DNA from: Brugia malayi
Taxonomy: Eukaryota; Nematoda; Chromadorea; Rhabditida; Onchocercidae
Length of the DNA stretch: 64,000 nucleotides
Assembly: GCF_000002995.4 (NCBI RefSeq)
Contig: NW_025062476.1
Location: 6,313,001 to 6,377,000 of the forward strand
Direction: 5' to 3'
Shown in pieces: positions 48,201-59,907 of the stretch (positions are counted from its first letter, which is position 1; each line of letters begins with the position of its first letter). The notes beneath the pieces were generated by a model, which saw only the letters and a list, made by a program, of their open reading frames with translations, made no database searches and was not told where the DNA came from. Both the position numbers and the translations under genes were made by a program.

Positions 48201-49424
48201 TTCTGCATGGTATTTTTTAGGATTAGTTAAGAGCCAACAAAATAAGGTGACATTTAATGATCTGGGCATACAACAAAAAATTGATATAAATTAAAACAGA
48301 ACTAAGTCCCTCCGGGCTTTACAAACATTTTGCGTTAGGACAAAACTTCTAATTCAAATATTTTTACAAAGTCGAAAAATCGAAAGTATGGTCCAGGTCG
48401 GAAAGAGTTTTATTGAGGATGATTGTACAGACAGATAATTGGACTTAAGTAGAGTGATAATGCTGTCTTAGTTTGAATAACTACAAGGAGAAATAGAAAG
48501 ACATTGGTCGCTGGACGATTACTTTTAAAATGGAAATTACTCATTTTAAAAAGACTCGGATTCTTTCAAAGAAGAGAGCAATTAGAAAGTTTTTCATCGG
48601 CACAAAATAATATAAAGACAATGATTTTAATGGAAATAAAGCGTCTTCCTCGAGCTTACTCCTTTTCAACACATACACTCATATTCATTAAGCAAGAAAT
48701 GAGAGAGAAAAAAGTCTAACTTAGTTTATTAGAACCAAAAACTATAGCTGCAACCTCTTTCATTGTTTGTAGAAATCGAATACCAATTATAGTAAATAAT
48801 ATGATTTCTATCGAGATTTCCATCAACCTGGCAGAAGATTCTCTAACAAATCTTTCGTCATTAGTAACAGTTTTTTTTTTTTTTTCGGTGCTTCCAAATC
48901 ATTCCTTTGACAATTCAGTCATTAACGAATCACATAAACTGGCCTTAAAGAAGCAAACCGTCAATTCATCCTAGGTAACAATGACCATCTACCAAACGTC
49001 TAAATCACGTCTAAAAAGAGATTAAGATAACTAAATACAATCACACCTCAGAGAGGTCCAAATGTGGAAGTAGTAGCTTTAATTAAGCTACTTCCAGTGA
49101 AAATTTGTTTCTCTTGAAATTCACAATATTTTATCTCAACTTTAAACTTTGATATATTGAAAATCGACTACAGGTGGATGGAATTATCCAGCTGTTATAA
49201 CGATGAACCTTACAACCTTTCATTCTTACAAAATTTACTTGAAGAATGCGCAAAGCAAGTCATTATTCTTTGAGGAATGTTTTTCGTCTACACACAAAAG
49301 TTGTAGTAGGAGGAGGAGTAGTAGTAATAGTAGCAGTAGTAGTGATAGTAGTAGTGGTAACTAAAGAGGATGGCATACTGGTGATGGTCGTTCCTAATTT
49401 AAAACCCGCGCAATGAACTTTTTT
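45246..49424. other. Intergenic, downstream of lin-29
   Basis: No exon chain found. The open frame at 48504-48719 (+) is basic and lacks splice or start support. AT-rich with A tracts (47157-47169). The end nearest lin-29 carries an AGT/AGG simple repeat and probably the lin-29 3' UTR. Confidence 0.45.
49305..49361. repeat. AGT/AGG-rich trinucleotide repeat
   Basis: Runs of GTAGTAGGAGGAGGAGTAGTAG and related triplets, just downstream of the lin-29 stop codon, so probably in its 3' UTR on the other strand. Confidence 0.8.
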
Positions 49425-50267
49425 CTACTTGTAATTGAGCATCGTATTCTGGAACTGCTGGTCCTGAACAGCGGATGTTGAGGATGTTTGCTGCGTGTAG
49501 CATTGGATTTTCTCCAGCGGTGTTATCATATTGAAACTGAAAACAAGTAAACAGAAGTTAGGCTGTTGATAATTCACAAGTTTGTACAATCTTTCAAAAT
49601 TAGTATTTCTCTACTTTTGATAATGTAAGTCATAGCTAACCCTGCCGGCCTAGGTGCTTCTGACTTGAATGCCGTGTTGTCGAAAGGGAAATAGGATCTG
49701 TTTGTGCTTAATGTCCTGCCAAAAGCAGCCATGTTGAGACGAAACGCGGAGGGGTCGTTGACCATCATCTGATTTGCAGTGGCTGTTGAAGCAGCAGCAC
49801 TTGGATAGCTACATGCTGCTGCCGCTGCACTAGTCACAGAACTGGTCGCAACTACTGCGGCCGACTGATTGGCGGCCGAAAGCACCGAAGCTGGTATTCC
49901 TGCATTGAAATGACCTGCAATTAAAGTCTCATCTTCTAAAAATTTGTAAGCTTGACTTTTTATAAACAAAATTTGTTGGTATTTGAAAAATTAAGATTAA
50001 AAAAAAATTCTAATTTATATAAAAATTTCTAATGAATCTTCTCTGTAATCGTAGTGAAAGTGTCTTTAACGACTGTTCTTTTCTTATATTACATATAAGA
50101 AAGAGAATGAACTAACTTTTGAGTGTTTCTATGGGTCAAATTAAAATTAAACTAAGCTTATGAAACATTTTTAGTTTAAATGAATATGCAAGACAATTTC
50201 TAGAAAGGATGGAAACTTCGATTAATTCTCAATTAGCTAAGACAAAATGTCAAAATGAAACTCTAAA

Positions 50268-50303
<36 letters not shown>

Positions 50304-52570
50304 CGGTGTTACGAAATACCATTGGAATTTTTTGGAATTCTCGACAAAACATCAATTACCAATAGTAAAACATGCTAAGTAAAATGTTTTTAATATTCTC
50401 TTCGCACTTGTTTAAAAAATGAAAATCGCCTGAAATTTATCCCAGCCATTACAATCATTCATTTAATAATTATTCATGATCTTCGAGACTTTTAATAAAA
50501 AAAAGATAAAGAAACAAACTAAAGTCTATCTGTGGTTGTGTCACGGAAGCCAGATCCGAAATGCCATGTGCTGCAGCTGCCATCGTAGGCGCTGATGTTG
50601 CTGCAACTGCTTCATTTCTCCATGCATTCAAACCTTCCAAGCCTTCCATAAAATTGCTTCTGTAACGGCTGTGAAATAGAGCTTTCAAGATTGCCAAAAA
50701 TGAGGAATCTTGATATGTTCTTAAAAAGCTAACCGTGAATTATGGTACCGAATTAAGTACTATTCATCATGCACTTGAAATAAGAACAGCATGTCATGTT
50801 GGTCAGTCATAAAGTAGGACAAATCATATTTAAATCTGCCGGATAAAACCACTACTCAATAAAACGTTGCTTTTTGAAACGTGTGCATTTACACTATTGT
50901 ATTCAGCAAAAAAATCAGAATGAAGGCAAAAAAAGCATACATGTTTCTCCTGTCAGCATGCTTGGTCATATGTTTTGCAAGATAGGTTTGCTGCGTGTAG
51001 GATTTACCGCAATATGGGCAGATGTGTACCTGAAATGTTTTATGAATTCAGAATAGTTGAAATGACGTATGTTATGCGAAAAAAATGCTTTCGTAATTTT
51101 TTATTTTCTTTCCGACAAATAAAGAAGACGTTATTAGTTACCACACCTATAGTTACAAATTAACTTCATTTATGCATTCTAAAGAGAAACAAAAAAAGAT
51201 AAGAAAAGATAATGAAGACAGTAAAGACAAAAAAAATTTTTGAAAATTTGAGTTAACGGTAGCATCTTTGCCTCTCTTTCAACAAAAAATGAAATTTAAT
51301 AATTGCTGCTAAGAAATAATCCAATACATTCTTTAATAATAATTGGTGGCAAATAAAATGTTACCGATTCTAAAACGTGATTTGTTGGAACAATTTCCCC
51401 CTCTACGTCCTCTCAAGGAGGGTTGAATTCAGGAAGCAATCAGAAAAGGGTAGAAGTGGAAGTAGAAGATTCTAAACTGTTGAGTGAGAAATTCCTAACA
51501 GTTACAAACCGGATTTGGATAATAACCGGTGGATCAAGACATTTATTTATTCGTCAAAGAAAACGATCCATTTCTGTTATGGTTTTCTTTGAAAAAATAA
51601 CACTTTATAACTGACCCATGTAAAATACCTTTAAGTGCTTCGATTCCTTGTGCTTCGGTATATGTTCCAACAGTGCCTGTTCATCCGTGAAGCATTTGTA
51701 ACAGCTGAAAAGTATTTCACCTATACTTCCTTCGACTATCATCACTTTATCCTTCTTTGTTTGATTGTCGAAACACGTTGGAATTAATTTGTAAGCTTTA
51801 ACCAAGTTCAGTCATGTTTAAGTATAGCAATTCTTATTACAGTTATTAATTATTGGCAGCTAAAGATTGAAAACGGCTTTGAATCAGTGAACTAATTGTA
51901 GATGTTATGATCAATAGACTACTTTAGACTCCAATTAGCTGTGGGAATGATTCACTTGATTACGAATATTTAAAAGTATCTTATTTTCGAGAAAAGTACC
52001 TATTGCATTTAAATGGTTTGTCGGACTGATGACATCTTGAATGTGACTGCAAATTTGATAGCTGACTAAATGCCTTTTCGCAGCCTTGAAATTTGCATTT
52101 GTAGGGTTTTTCACCAGTATGCGTTCTGATGTGTTGTTGCAAATGTGATAGTTGTGTGAACTGAATTTTGTAAGTTAAAATATATGAAAATAGCTCATCT
52201 GAATTATTTTCAGAAATTTGTAAGCGAAATGCTCATCCGAATTATTTGTCATACCTCCCCATCTCCAGCATTCATATTTTTCTACCTTCTTGCACTATAT
52301 TTTTGCCTTCTCACAATTCTTCGAAAGGAATTTTAACGAAAAGTAAAACTGAATTATGCAGAATAGCAGAGGATAGAAAAAGACTCGAACCTTTTTACCG
52401 CAATACTGACAGGGTCCAAAGGGCTTTATACCAAGATGTATCCTCATGTGCTGCGACAGGTACGAGCTATTCGCGAAAGATTTGATGCAGTGCGTACATT
52501 TGTATGGCTTCGCTTCTCTCATGTGCATTTGACTGTGTACCTGGTGCACTTCCGGTTTGGTATCGAAACC
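49425..52570 (-). CDS. lin-29: LIN-29 zinc-finger transcription factor (5' end missing)
   Basis: LIN-29 (Rotund/Squeeze-ZNF384 group) is the terminal heterochronic regulator driving the larval-to-adult epidermal switch downstream of let-7 and lin-41 in C. elegans (family knowledge). Seven exons keep phase: 52570-52391, 52160-52000, 51704-51629, 51029-50941, 50668-50520, 49914-49641 and 49536-49425 (TAG), giving 346 residues. Five C2H2 fingers are visible: YKCTHC...HMRIH, CQYCGKK...HIRTH, CKFQGC...HSRCH, CNSCYKC...HIPKH and CPYCGKS...HMTKH. Linkers HLGIKPFGP and HTGEKPYKC are as in nematode LIN-29. The C-terminal part is Ala/Ser/Thr-rich with short poly-Ala and a Gln-rich end. The first exon starts at an acceptor in phase 0 (CTGTTTCAG ending at 52571), so N-terminal exons lie upstream (right) and are not identified with confidence. 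Orthology is strong. Confidence 0.93.
50158..50245 (+). repeat. Dispersed repeat, copy 2
   Basis: Matches 44769-44880 (shared TATGAAACATTTTTA, then TTTCTAGAAAGGATGGAAACTT). It lies in the lin-29 intron between the 50520 and 49914 exon edges. Confidence 0.6.
50272..50302. repeat. (AT)n microsatellite in a lin-29 intron
   Basis: About 15 uninterrupted AT units. Confidence 0.9.
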
Positions 52571-53749
52571 CTGAAACAGACCGTTTCCTATCCTTATAAC
52601 ATTACCGTGATAGGTGTCATGATGACGGGTATCACATAATCATGATTGACCTATTAATGAGAAGTAAACACAACTAAATCAAGTTTAATAATAAAACTTA
52701 AAGAGAATGTAAACTTATCCTTATTTTTGGTATGTTTAATGTAAAACTACTGATTGTGAGTATGCTATATTAAAATCTTTACAAAAATTAAACAGACAAG
52801 GGTGTCCTTATATTAATAAAATGTAATTATTTCAAGTATTTCCACTTAAAAAATTCGGATGAGCAAGATTTATAAAAAAGTTATATATTACGTATAAACA
52901 ATCGAGTTCTGAGGATTATAGCTATTCATAATTAATTTCAAGTTAGTAGAAACTGAGTAAAATATGATAAATTTATCTTCTCATATTTCAATATTTGATA
53001 CAATCTTCTGGCAGAACTAAATTAGTAATAACAGAAACCACATCCAAGGTATGTTTTGCTCTCAAAGATATTACTTTTAAAATGAAATGCTCTAAAAGTT
53101 ATATACAAAAAAACGTGACTTTACGCAAATCACTCAGAAGCTTTCACATATAAGCTAATAATCATTTAATTAAAGGTGGAGAAGCACGAAGGAAACATAA
53201 CTTTTGTTAAAAGAAAATTTATGAATGAAAGTCGAAAATCTTAACACTAACAATTTTTGGCAATTTCCAAAAATATGGTGAATAATTAGTGGAAATTCAA
53301 AAAATAAGTCTGACATTGAAGTAATCTTAAAAAAGAAATTTATGTCTTGTTTTACTACTTCAATTTTTATTCTGTTTTCTCTCTTCCAATAGCATTGCTT
53401 GTCAGTTAACGTTCTGTGATACTCACTTTAAATAGAAAACTTTGGGATTTTGAGATTTAAATAAAAAACTTTAAATAGAAAATGATGTTCGAATTTCGCT
53501 GCGACAACTGTTTGAAATAATTATGAATGAATAATTTTAAATTAATAAATTAATATAAAGGCAATCAAAGAAAACATTTAATACCAGAATTATTTATGCT
53601 TGTGATGACAGAAGAGTCAAAAGACAATGTATGACTATTTTCAGGGGTTTTCTTTTTTCTGATTAACTAATTTCTACTATTATTTAAAGTTTAAATTAAT
53701 ATCAATGTCCATTTCATTTGCACTGAACGCAGACTCAAATGGTTATCAC
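52571..53749. other. lin-29 upstream intron or flank
   Basis: AT-rich, no supported exon. Probably intronic if a lin-29 5' exon lies farther right. Confidence 0.4.
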
Positions 53750-53944
53750 CATGAAATGAAGACGTGTTTTCCTCGGATCATTAATCACATCTTTAAATTC
53801 GCAGCTTATTTGATAAAGTCGATAATCTTTTAAGTTTAGTTGCTTATGAGAATAATTTCCACAAATGTTGAAGTCTCGTGGTTGATCCCTTATGATATTA
53901 TAATGATCTTGGAATAATTTGATCATGATGACTAAATACTGCAT
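53750..53944 (-). CDS. Candidate exon, possibly a lin-29 5' exon
   Basis: ATG at 53944 directly follows a GTTTAG acceptor. The frame is open for 65 codons to a TTCATG|GTGATA donor (53749-53748) in phase 0, which fits the phase-0 start of the 52570 exon. The product is charged and hydrophilic after a short hydrophobic start, and does not resemble the Ser/Thr/His-rich C. elegans LIN-29 N-terminus as I recall it. A phase match alone has a one-in-three chance. Confidence 0.25.
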
Positions 53945-55854
53945 CTAAACGCGAAACTAAAAGTCTCAATTCAGGATGGTATGTTCTCAGAAAAGAAAAA
54001 TAATTATGAAAAATAATACTTCACAGCTATTTGAAACAACGGAATTAAAAATAAATTAAAAAACAAAGTTTTTTCCAAGTTCACTTTCTAAGTTTTAATT
54101 TCATCTGCTAGGGAAACATTGGAATTGTTTTGGGATCTTAGCTTAGGCTTGGCAAGCAAGAAAAATTGTTTGTATCAAGAAGGTCACTAAATTATGTTTT
54201 GCCGGTATCGTTTATCGTTTTCATCCTGTTAAGCAAGAAAGCAAAAACTTTAATGAAGTTGTAGGCGATATTAATTCAGGTTTTTAATGATGTATTGTAA
54301 AGGTTACTTCTTTCGGAGAGACAGTCGGCTGGAAACAGTACAATTGATATGATTATATGTGATGTTATATAGAAGGACGAAATCGTGCAATAGCCGACAG
54401 AAAGCCATAATTTCCTCTCTTAGAAAAAAGTTTTATAACGACCAAATAAAGACATCTCTTCCTGCATTGTCAATATTTTACCCTTTCCCTGAGCAATAAT
54501 ATTACTAGCACTATTAACGTTCTATAATTATCTTTTACTCATTTAAAAATTTAAATAACTGCTAGAAACCATAGCTGCGTAGTAATCTTATTCCTCTGCT
54601 TTCCTATTTCATATGTGGATTGTCAAGATCAGAAACTGGTGCTTTTTTTATATCGCAATGCATTCTTCTTTCAATAGAGATATGTTTCATTGATAACATA
54701 TATCATCATTTCAGTACTTCGATTGATATTTCTTTTATTTATTCTAATGTTTGGCTGACATATAACTCATCTTTTAGAAAAATTCAGGTGGTTATTTTCT
54801 AGCAATGCCAACTTTTGTTATAAATTTTTTGAATTTCGTTGCGTTATTAAATGCTCAGTATAAATTCTTCCTTCAGATTAAATTAAAACATTGGAGATAG
54901 CTAGAAATGCAATTTTTGCTAGAAATTAAGAGAAGACAATAATGATAAGACTGGATTCATTTTTTATTTTTGCACAAAATTAAATGAAGAGTAAAGGCTT
55001 ATCGAGAAAAAGAAGATCATCACCCATTTTTATTCGTAAACTACCAGCCAGTTTTTCCTGGTAATTCCAATTAATTGATGTAGGGATGAAATACATGTTG
55101 ATTTAATTCATATAGTTCAATGTTCTTGTCTTCGCATTACTGTGTCCCAGAATTTGCCAGCCGTGAAAGCAACATAAAGCAATTTTTGATCAACCAAAAA
55201 CGATAAAAAGATAAAATAGGAAAAAGATATAATAGATGTCAGAGTTCGCAATGAAAGTTCTTCTAAATAGTACCTTAAGTATTTCCTGGTGACACTGGTA
55301 AGCCTATCAAAGCATTAATGACATAGCAAATAAGGCTTCGTTACTCGCTTATTATTGGATAGCTTAAGTGTAAAAGTTCATTTATGTTTTTTTATCTTCA
55401 ACACTTAAAATTTCATGGATTCAATGGCAACAATTAACTGCGCCAAAGATAACTTGCATAAATGATTTGTATTGATCAGCCAAAATATTATTCATGAATG
55501 GAAAGACAATTCTGAACTTAGCATCGGTTGACATCCGCTTGTCCCAGGTCTGTTGTGTTTTTTCTTAACCCTCTCTCACATCATAGTATTTCTCTTTTGT
55601 CGCTTCTCAAAGCGTATATTTCACAGTTCTCAGCAATACCTTTCGCTGTTCTATTGGAATTGATTCTCTCTCTCCCTTAAGAGTATTGCAAGTGAAATTA
55701 CCTCAAAACTTCAACAAACCAATCAATACTTCCCCATTCCACAACTATAGTACAATACTTTGTATACGTGATATCTCATCGTCAGGTTTGACGCCCTGAA
55801 TATGGCCCATCCCTCTCCCAAGGCTGCACTCATCCAACATGTACGTCGTTTATA
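53945..55854. other. No gene seen
   Basis: AT-rich, no supported exons. The right end (55500-55850) is closer to average base composition and adjoins the microsatellite. Confidence 0.4.
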
Positions 55855-56056
55855 TGTGTGTGTGTATGTATGCATGTATGTATGTATGTATGTATGCATG
55901 TATGTATGTATGTATGTATGCATGTATGTATGTATGTATGTATGTATGTATGTATGTATGTATGTATGCATGTATGTATGTATGTATGTATGTATGCATG
56001 TATGTATGTATGTATGTATGCATGTATGTATGTATGTATGTATGCATGTATGTAAG
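55855..56056. repeat. TATG/CATG tetranucleotide microsatellite
   Basis: About 200 bases of TATG units interrupted regularly by CATG, so a higher-order period of roughly 20-40 bases is visible. It creates long spurious frames on both strands (Met-Tyr-Val-Cys and His-Thr-Tyr-Ile runs), which are not genes. Confidence 0.95.
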
Positions 56057-59000
56057 TGTGTGTTTTCGTTCATTTCGTTGCTTCTTTAATTTTCTGATGA
56101 ATAGGAGTTATACTAATTAAGATAATACACAAACACATACATGCATACATACGTAGGCACATATATACACAATACAAAGACTTGTTTCACGGTATCGTAG
56201 GAACCAATCACAACGTGCTTCGAGAATGAAAGGAGGCGGACCTGTTCTTGGCAAGGGAAAGATGTTTGATTGTGTAGGTCGGGAATTGAGGAATGGGATT
56301 CCTAATAGTTCTAATGATGTGAGATAGCCCGGGAAGGAAACGGTATAGTGTGGGCTGGGTTTGAGTATCCGGAATGAAAAGATTGAAATCTGAATATCAG
56401 ATCACTTAATATGATGCCTTACTTCACCGCTTCTTTCCCCGCTCCGTTTTATTCTTCAGAGAAGTAAACAGCTTTTCTGTTCAATTATCTTCAGTCATTT
56501 AATAATAATAAATTCAATTCCACTCCTTTTGTTAAAGCAAACGAAAAATAAGACTATCTCGAAATTTAAGCTTAGCTTATGGGGCAGGGCCACTATTTTA
56601 CGGACACTGATTCTATATGACAGTGAAAAAATGAAGCTTTTCAAATCTCATAAGTAACTCGGTCGCTGAATAGAGAAATGAATACTCTTCACTGACAAAT
56701 AAACATCTGTTACTCTAACAGATGTTTACAATTTTCGCATGGTGATTATCAAAGATTCGATAGGAAGTGATGAACAGGAAAGCTGAAAAAAGTCTAATCA
56801 TCAGAAGTAAAAATGCGCAAGAGGATCATATGAAAGACTACCTGCATCCTGTCTCAGTTTAATACCATACTCGTAGTATAGATAATCGCACAAATGCGTT
56901 TTCCAAAACTTGCATTGTATTTGATATCTGAATAAAACGAGAGATATGTAAAAATCTGTCGTATCATTGAAAGTTGTTTTCGGCGATTAAGAAGAGTTCA
57001 GTGAAGATTGTGCTAACTGATTTTTGAATAAAGGACTAATGAAGAAATGTTTCTGAGACGTTCCTTTCCTGAAATCCTACATGTGAACTTATTTGCTTAA
57101 TGAATAGGACAAGAACAGATGATTATTGTGCAGCCGTATACGGTACAAAATGTTACGTTTTTTTTTTTTTAACTCATGAAGATGGATAACAATCTGTATT
57201 TTTCCAGTACAATTCTCATAAAATTCCAATAACTGGAAAACAGCAATCGGTTCAGAGTTTACTCACTTCTTAAATTAAGGAAGAAAGCCCGAAGAAAACA
57301 TATTATCCTGTTTAATGGAGTTTAAACTATAAGTGCAATTTGGATGAAATGAAAAGGACGAAAATTCAGTTTACTTAGTTAGCTTAGATAGTCCCTCAGC
57401 AATAAGATTTATTCCTATTATAATATATGATAATTACAGACCCCTTGAGGTAATTAAAAAACAGGATATGGTCATAAAAATATATTCAAAAATGTCAGGA
57501 AAATAAATATAGAAAAATAACCTTGTTGTTTAGCTGTTATATTGTATTTCATCCTAACAGTCTCAGAAAAAAATTAATTAAAAGAACTTAGGACCTCTTT
57601 TCAAGAAGTAGTTTAACAAACAAGCGATCAGAGCATCCATTTCGAAAGAGTTCAGCTTGTAGCATTCAGCGGAATAGATCATTTTGAACTTTTAATCTTT
57701 TCTTAAACATATAAAATTTTGCTGTTTCTCAAACGTCATGTGATAAATCTACGACTATTGTATTTCATCCTTTTTTTCCATCAAATAGAATTTACCAAAT
57801 CCGAAACGAATTAAAAATATAAGTAATGATTAACATTCACCTTCCTTTAGTTTGAAATTATTTACCGAATTTCGCTGTTCAAAAAATGAACGAGTGGATA
57901 AAAACTCTTCAGAAATCAGCAGTACTTTTATTTCTATCTTCTTGATTGTTTGCTGATTTCGATTTCATACTTATGAAACAACCCTCAAGAAAGATGACCT
58001 AGAGAGTTTAGTAACACAGAGGAGGCGTACTGTTTAAGGTTACTTATAGATGTTATAAATACAACATACATTCAAAAAATCTCAACAAGATCAAAGATAA
58101 ATATGAATACGCTTCACATAGACAAAACATCCTTTGGAAAGGAAGAAAATCAACATGTGCAACGAAAATTCCAACAAATTTTTCCTTAATTCCCCAGTTT
58201 ATTAATACACTCTCAAATCGATCAATTTTATTCCTTATCCAGTTTTCAGTACTTTTAATTACTAGTGACCGCTGTCAAAAACCGTCTACTCAAACATGGA
58301 TGGATTCAGAAAGGAAATAGATACAAAAAGGTATACATTTACAATATGGTATTTCAAATTTTCACTTTCAAAATGCAACACTTTTAAAGTCGGTTTGGTG
58401 GTTTCTTTATCCGTTGAATATTTTACTCTGCTTAGCCATCATTTCCCGATAAATTTTCTTTGATCCTTCGAAACAATTCAAGACTTAATATTTTATAACA
58501 CTAAATAAACCAAACCCGTTACTTTTCTCATTATTACTTTCAGAATGACACAGGCATAGAAGCGATGCTTATTGCCGAAAACTAATATATTTTACGCTTG
58601 AAATGGAGACATCCTATATTTTTAAAAAATAGAAAATTTTAACTAATGTACTATTTGAAGAGCATGTCTTTAGGAGTATTTCCACCACACCTCAACTGAA
58701 CACTGTTCAAAATCTTGACTTTCTGCTAATGACATTAATGGAACGTAATTGGCGAGAAGAGTCAAGATTTTCAATACTTCTCTACAGAGGAAAAGAAATT
58801 GAGAAACGAAAAAATTCTTAAAATAAATCTAAAAATTTGGAGAAAACTGCAGCCTCTGAGTAATCTTCATGTTTATTATTTGAATAATGTGAAAAAGCGT
58901 GAGAAAATTGTTGATAGTGTAGAATAGAATGAGTGATGAGAGGAAGTGAGAATATGAAGAAGCGTGGAGCGGCCAGAAGGGTATTTCCCAAACAGTGAAC

Positions 59001-59799
59001 GTAACTCATGCTTCCCGTCGTTTTTTCCTCTGGAAAAATGCTATGGCATTTTAGCTACCTGTCCGGGCGGGCATCCCGATAAAGTTCGCAGAAAACTAGA
59101 TAATCTCAGATGTAGTAGGTATATTGGGACACTGGATGCTCCAAAGCTTCAGACAGACATTTGTACATAACACCTACATGCACATACATCTACACATATA
59201 TAATATATGACAATTGGAGAGAGAAAGAGGAGAGGGTGTGTGTTTTGCTTGTATCCCATCTCTACACAATGAGATAAAGTGTTTGAACGATGAAGGCAGA
59301 AAATGCCCTTCAAAAAGTTTCTTAAAGAGAGATGGATGGTTGTGCAGAAGTGCATTGCCGTATCTTTCAGAGTATAAATAGACATAAGCGCATTTAGGCA
59401 GGTACCATCATTATTGCAAGCTATTTTTTCCTCTCTTCAACTATTGCAGTGAAATATGTAAAGTACTTTTCATCTCCAATTATGCTACTTTTCCATAGGT
59501 GAAATATTGCCTAATGGGAATATACCTTCTTCTCTTCTCCCCTCTTTACCTTTTCCATAAATGTTCGACGCTACCTATCATCTATCGACAATAACAGAAT
59601 TGACAATAGACCGTTCTGTAAAAGACGACATCAGTCAGACAGGTTATTTCGCTTGAATCATCATCCTATGTCTGCTAAGTTTCACTTCATTTCATTGCTT
59701 GCTGGCTGTTTCTTTCCATGCTTTAAATTTAGCGGTAAAAAGGAGTTTGTAAAGAAGGCAAGAGACAAGTGGACATACATAGTGTGACCCGCACACTAC
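56057..59799. other. Mostly featureless flank, lin-29 upstream side
   Basis: No exon chain resolved. A plus-strand open block at about 58964-59170 has protein-like composition with several Cys/Pro (see findings). T-rich tracts occur near 57160. Confidence 0.4.
56700..56728. repeat. Perfect 13-bp inverted repeat with 3-base loop
   Basis: TAAACATCTGTTA at 56700-56712, loop CTC, exact complement 56716-56728. It contains CATCTG/CAGATG, so each arm carries an E-box (CANNTG). The geometry is like the 22830 hairpin but the sequence is unrelated. Confidence 0.8.
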
Positions 59800-59907
59800 C
59801 TCTATGTCATCGTATGTGATGCAAAGAATTTTCAATTCATTCGCGCTATTATGCTTCAGTATCTCAGCGATTAGTCCTTCTCGATCATTTCTCAGCACAA
59901 TTCTCAT
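59800..59907 (-). CDS. Candidate first exon, unassigned
   Basis: ATG at 59907 opens 36 codons (MRIVLRNDREGL..., helical, charged) ending at GAG|GTAGTG (phase 0). It could be an alternative lin-29 first exon, since phase 0 fits 52570, or the start of another gene. There is no other support. Confidence 0.2.

Noticed and set aside
48504..48719. 71-codon basic plus-strand frame
   Set aside because: No acceptor or start context and no neighbouring exon; treated as chance.
55723..56120. Several 65-116 codon frames on both strands over the TATG repeat
   Set aside because: All are tetranucleotide-repeat translations (Tyr/Val/Cys/Met or His/Thr/Tyr/Ile periodic); a period-4 repeat is open in every frame.
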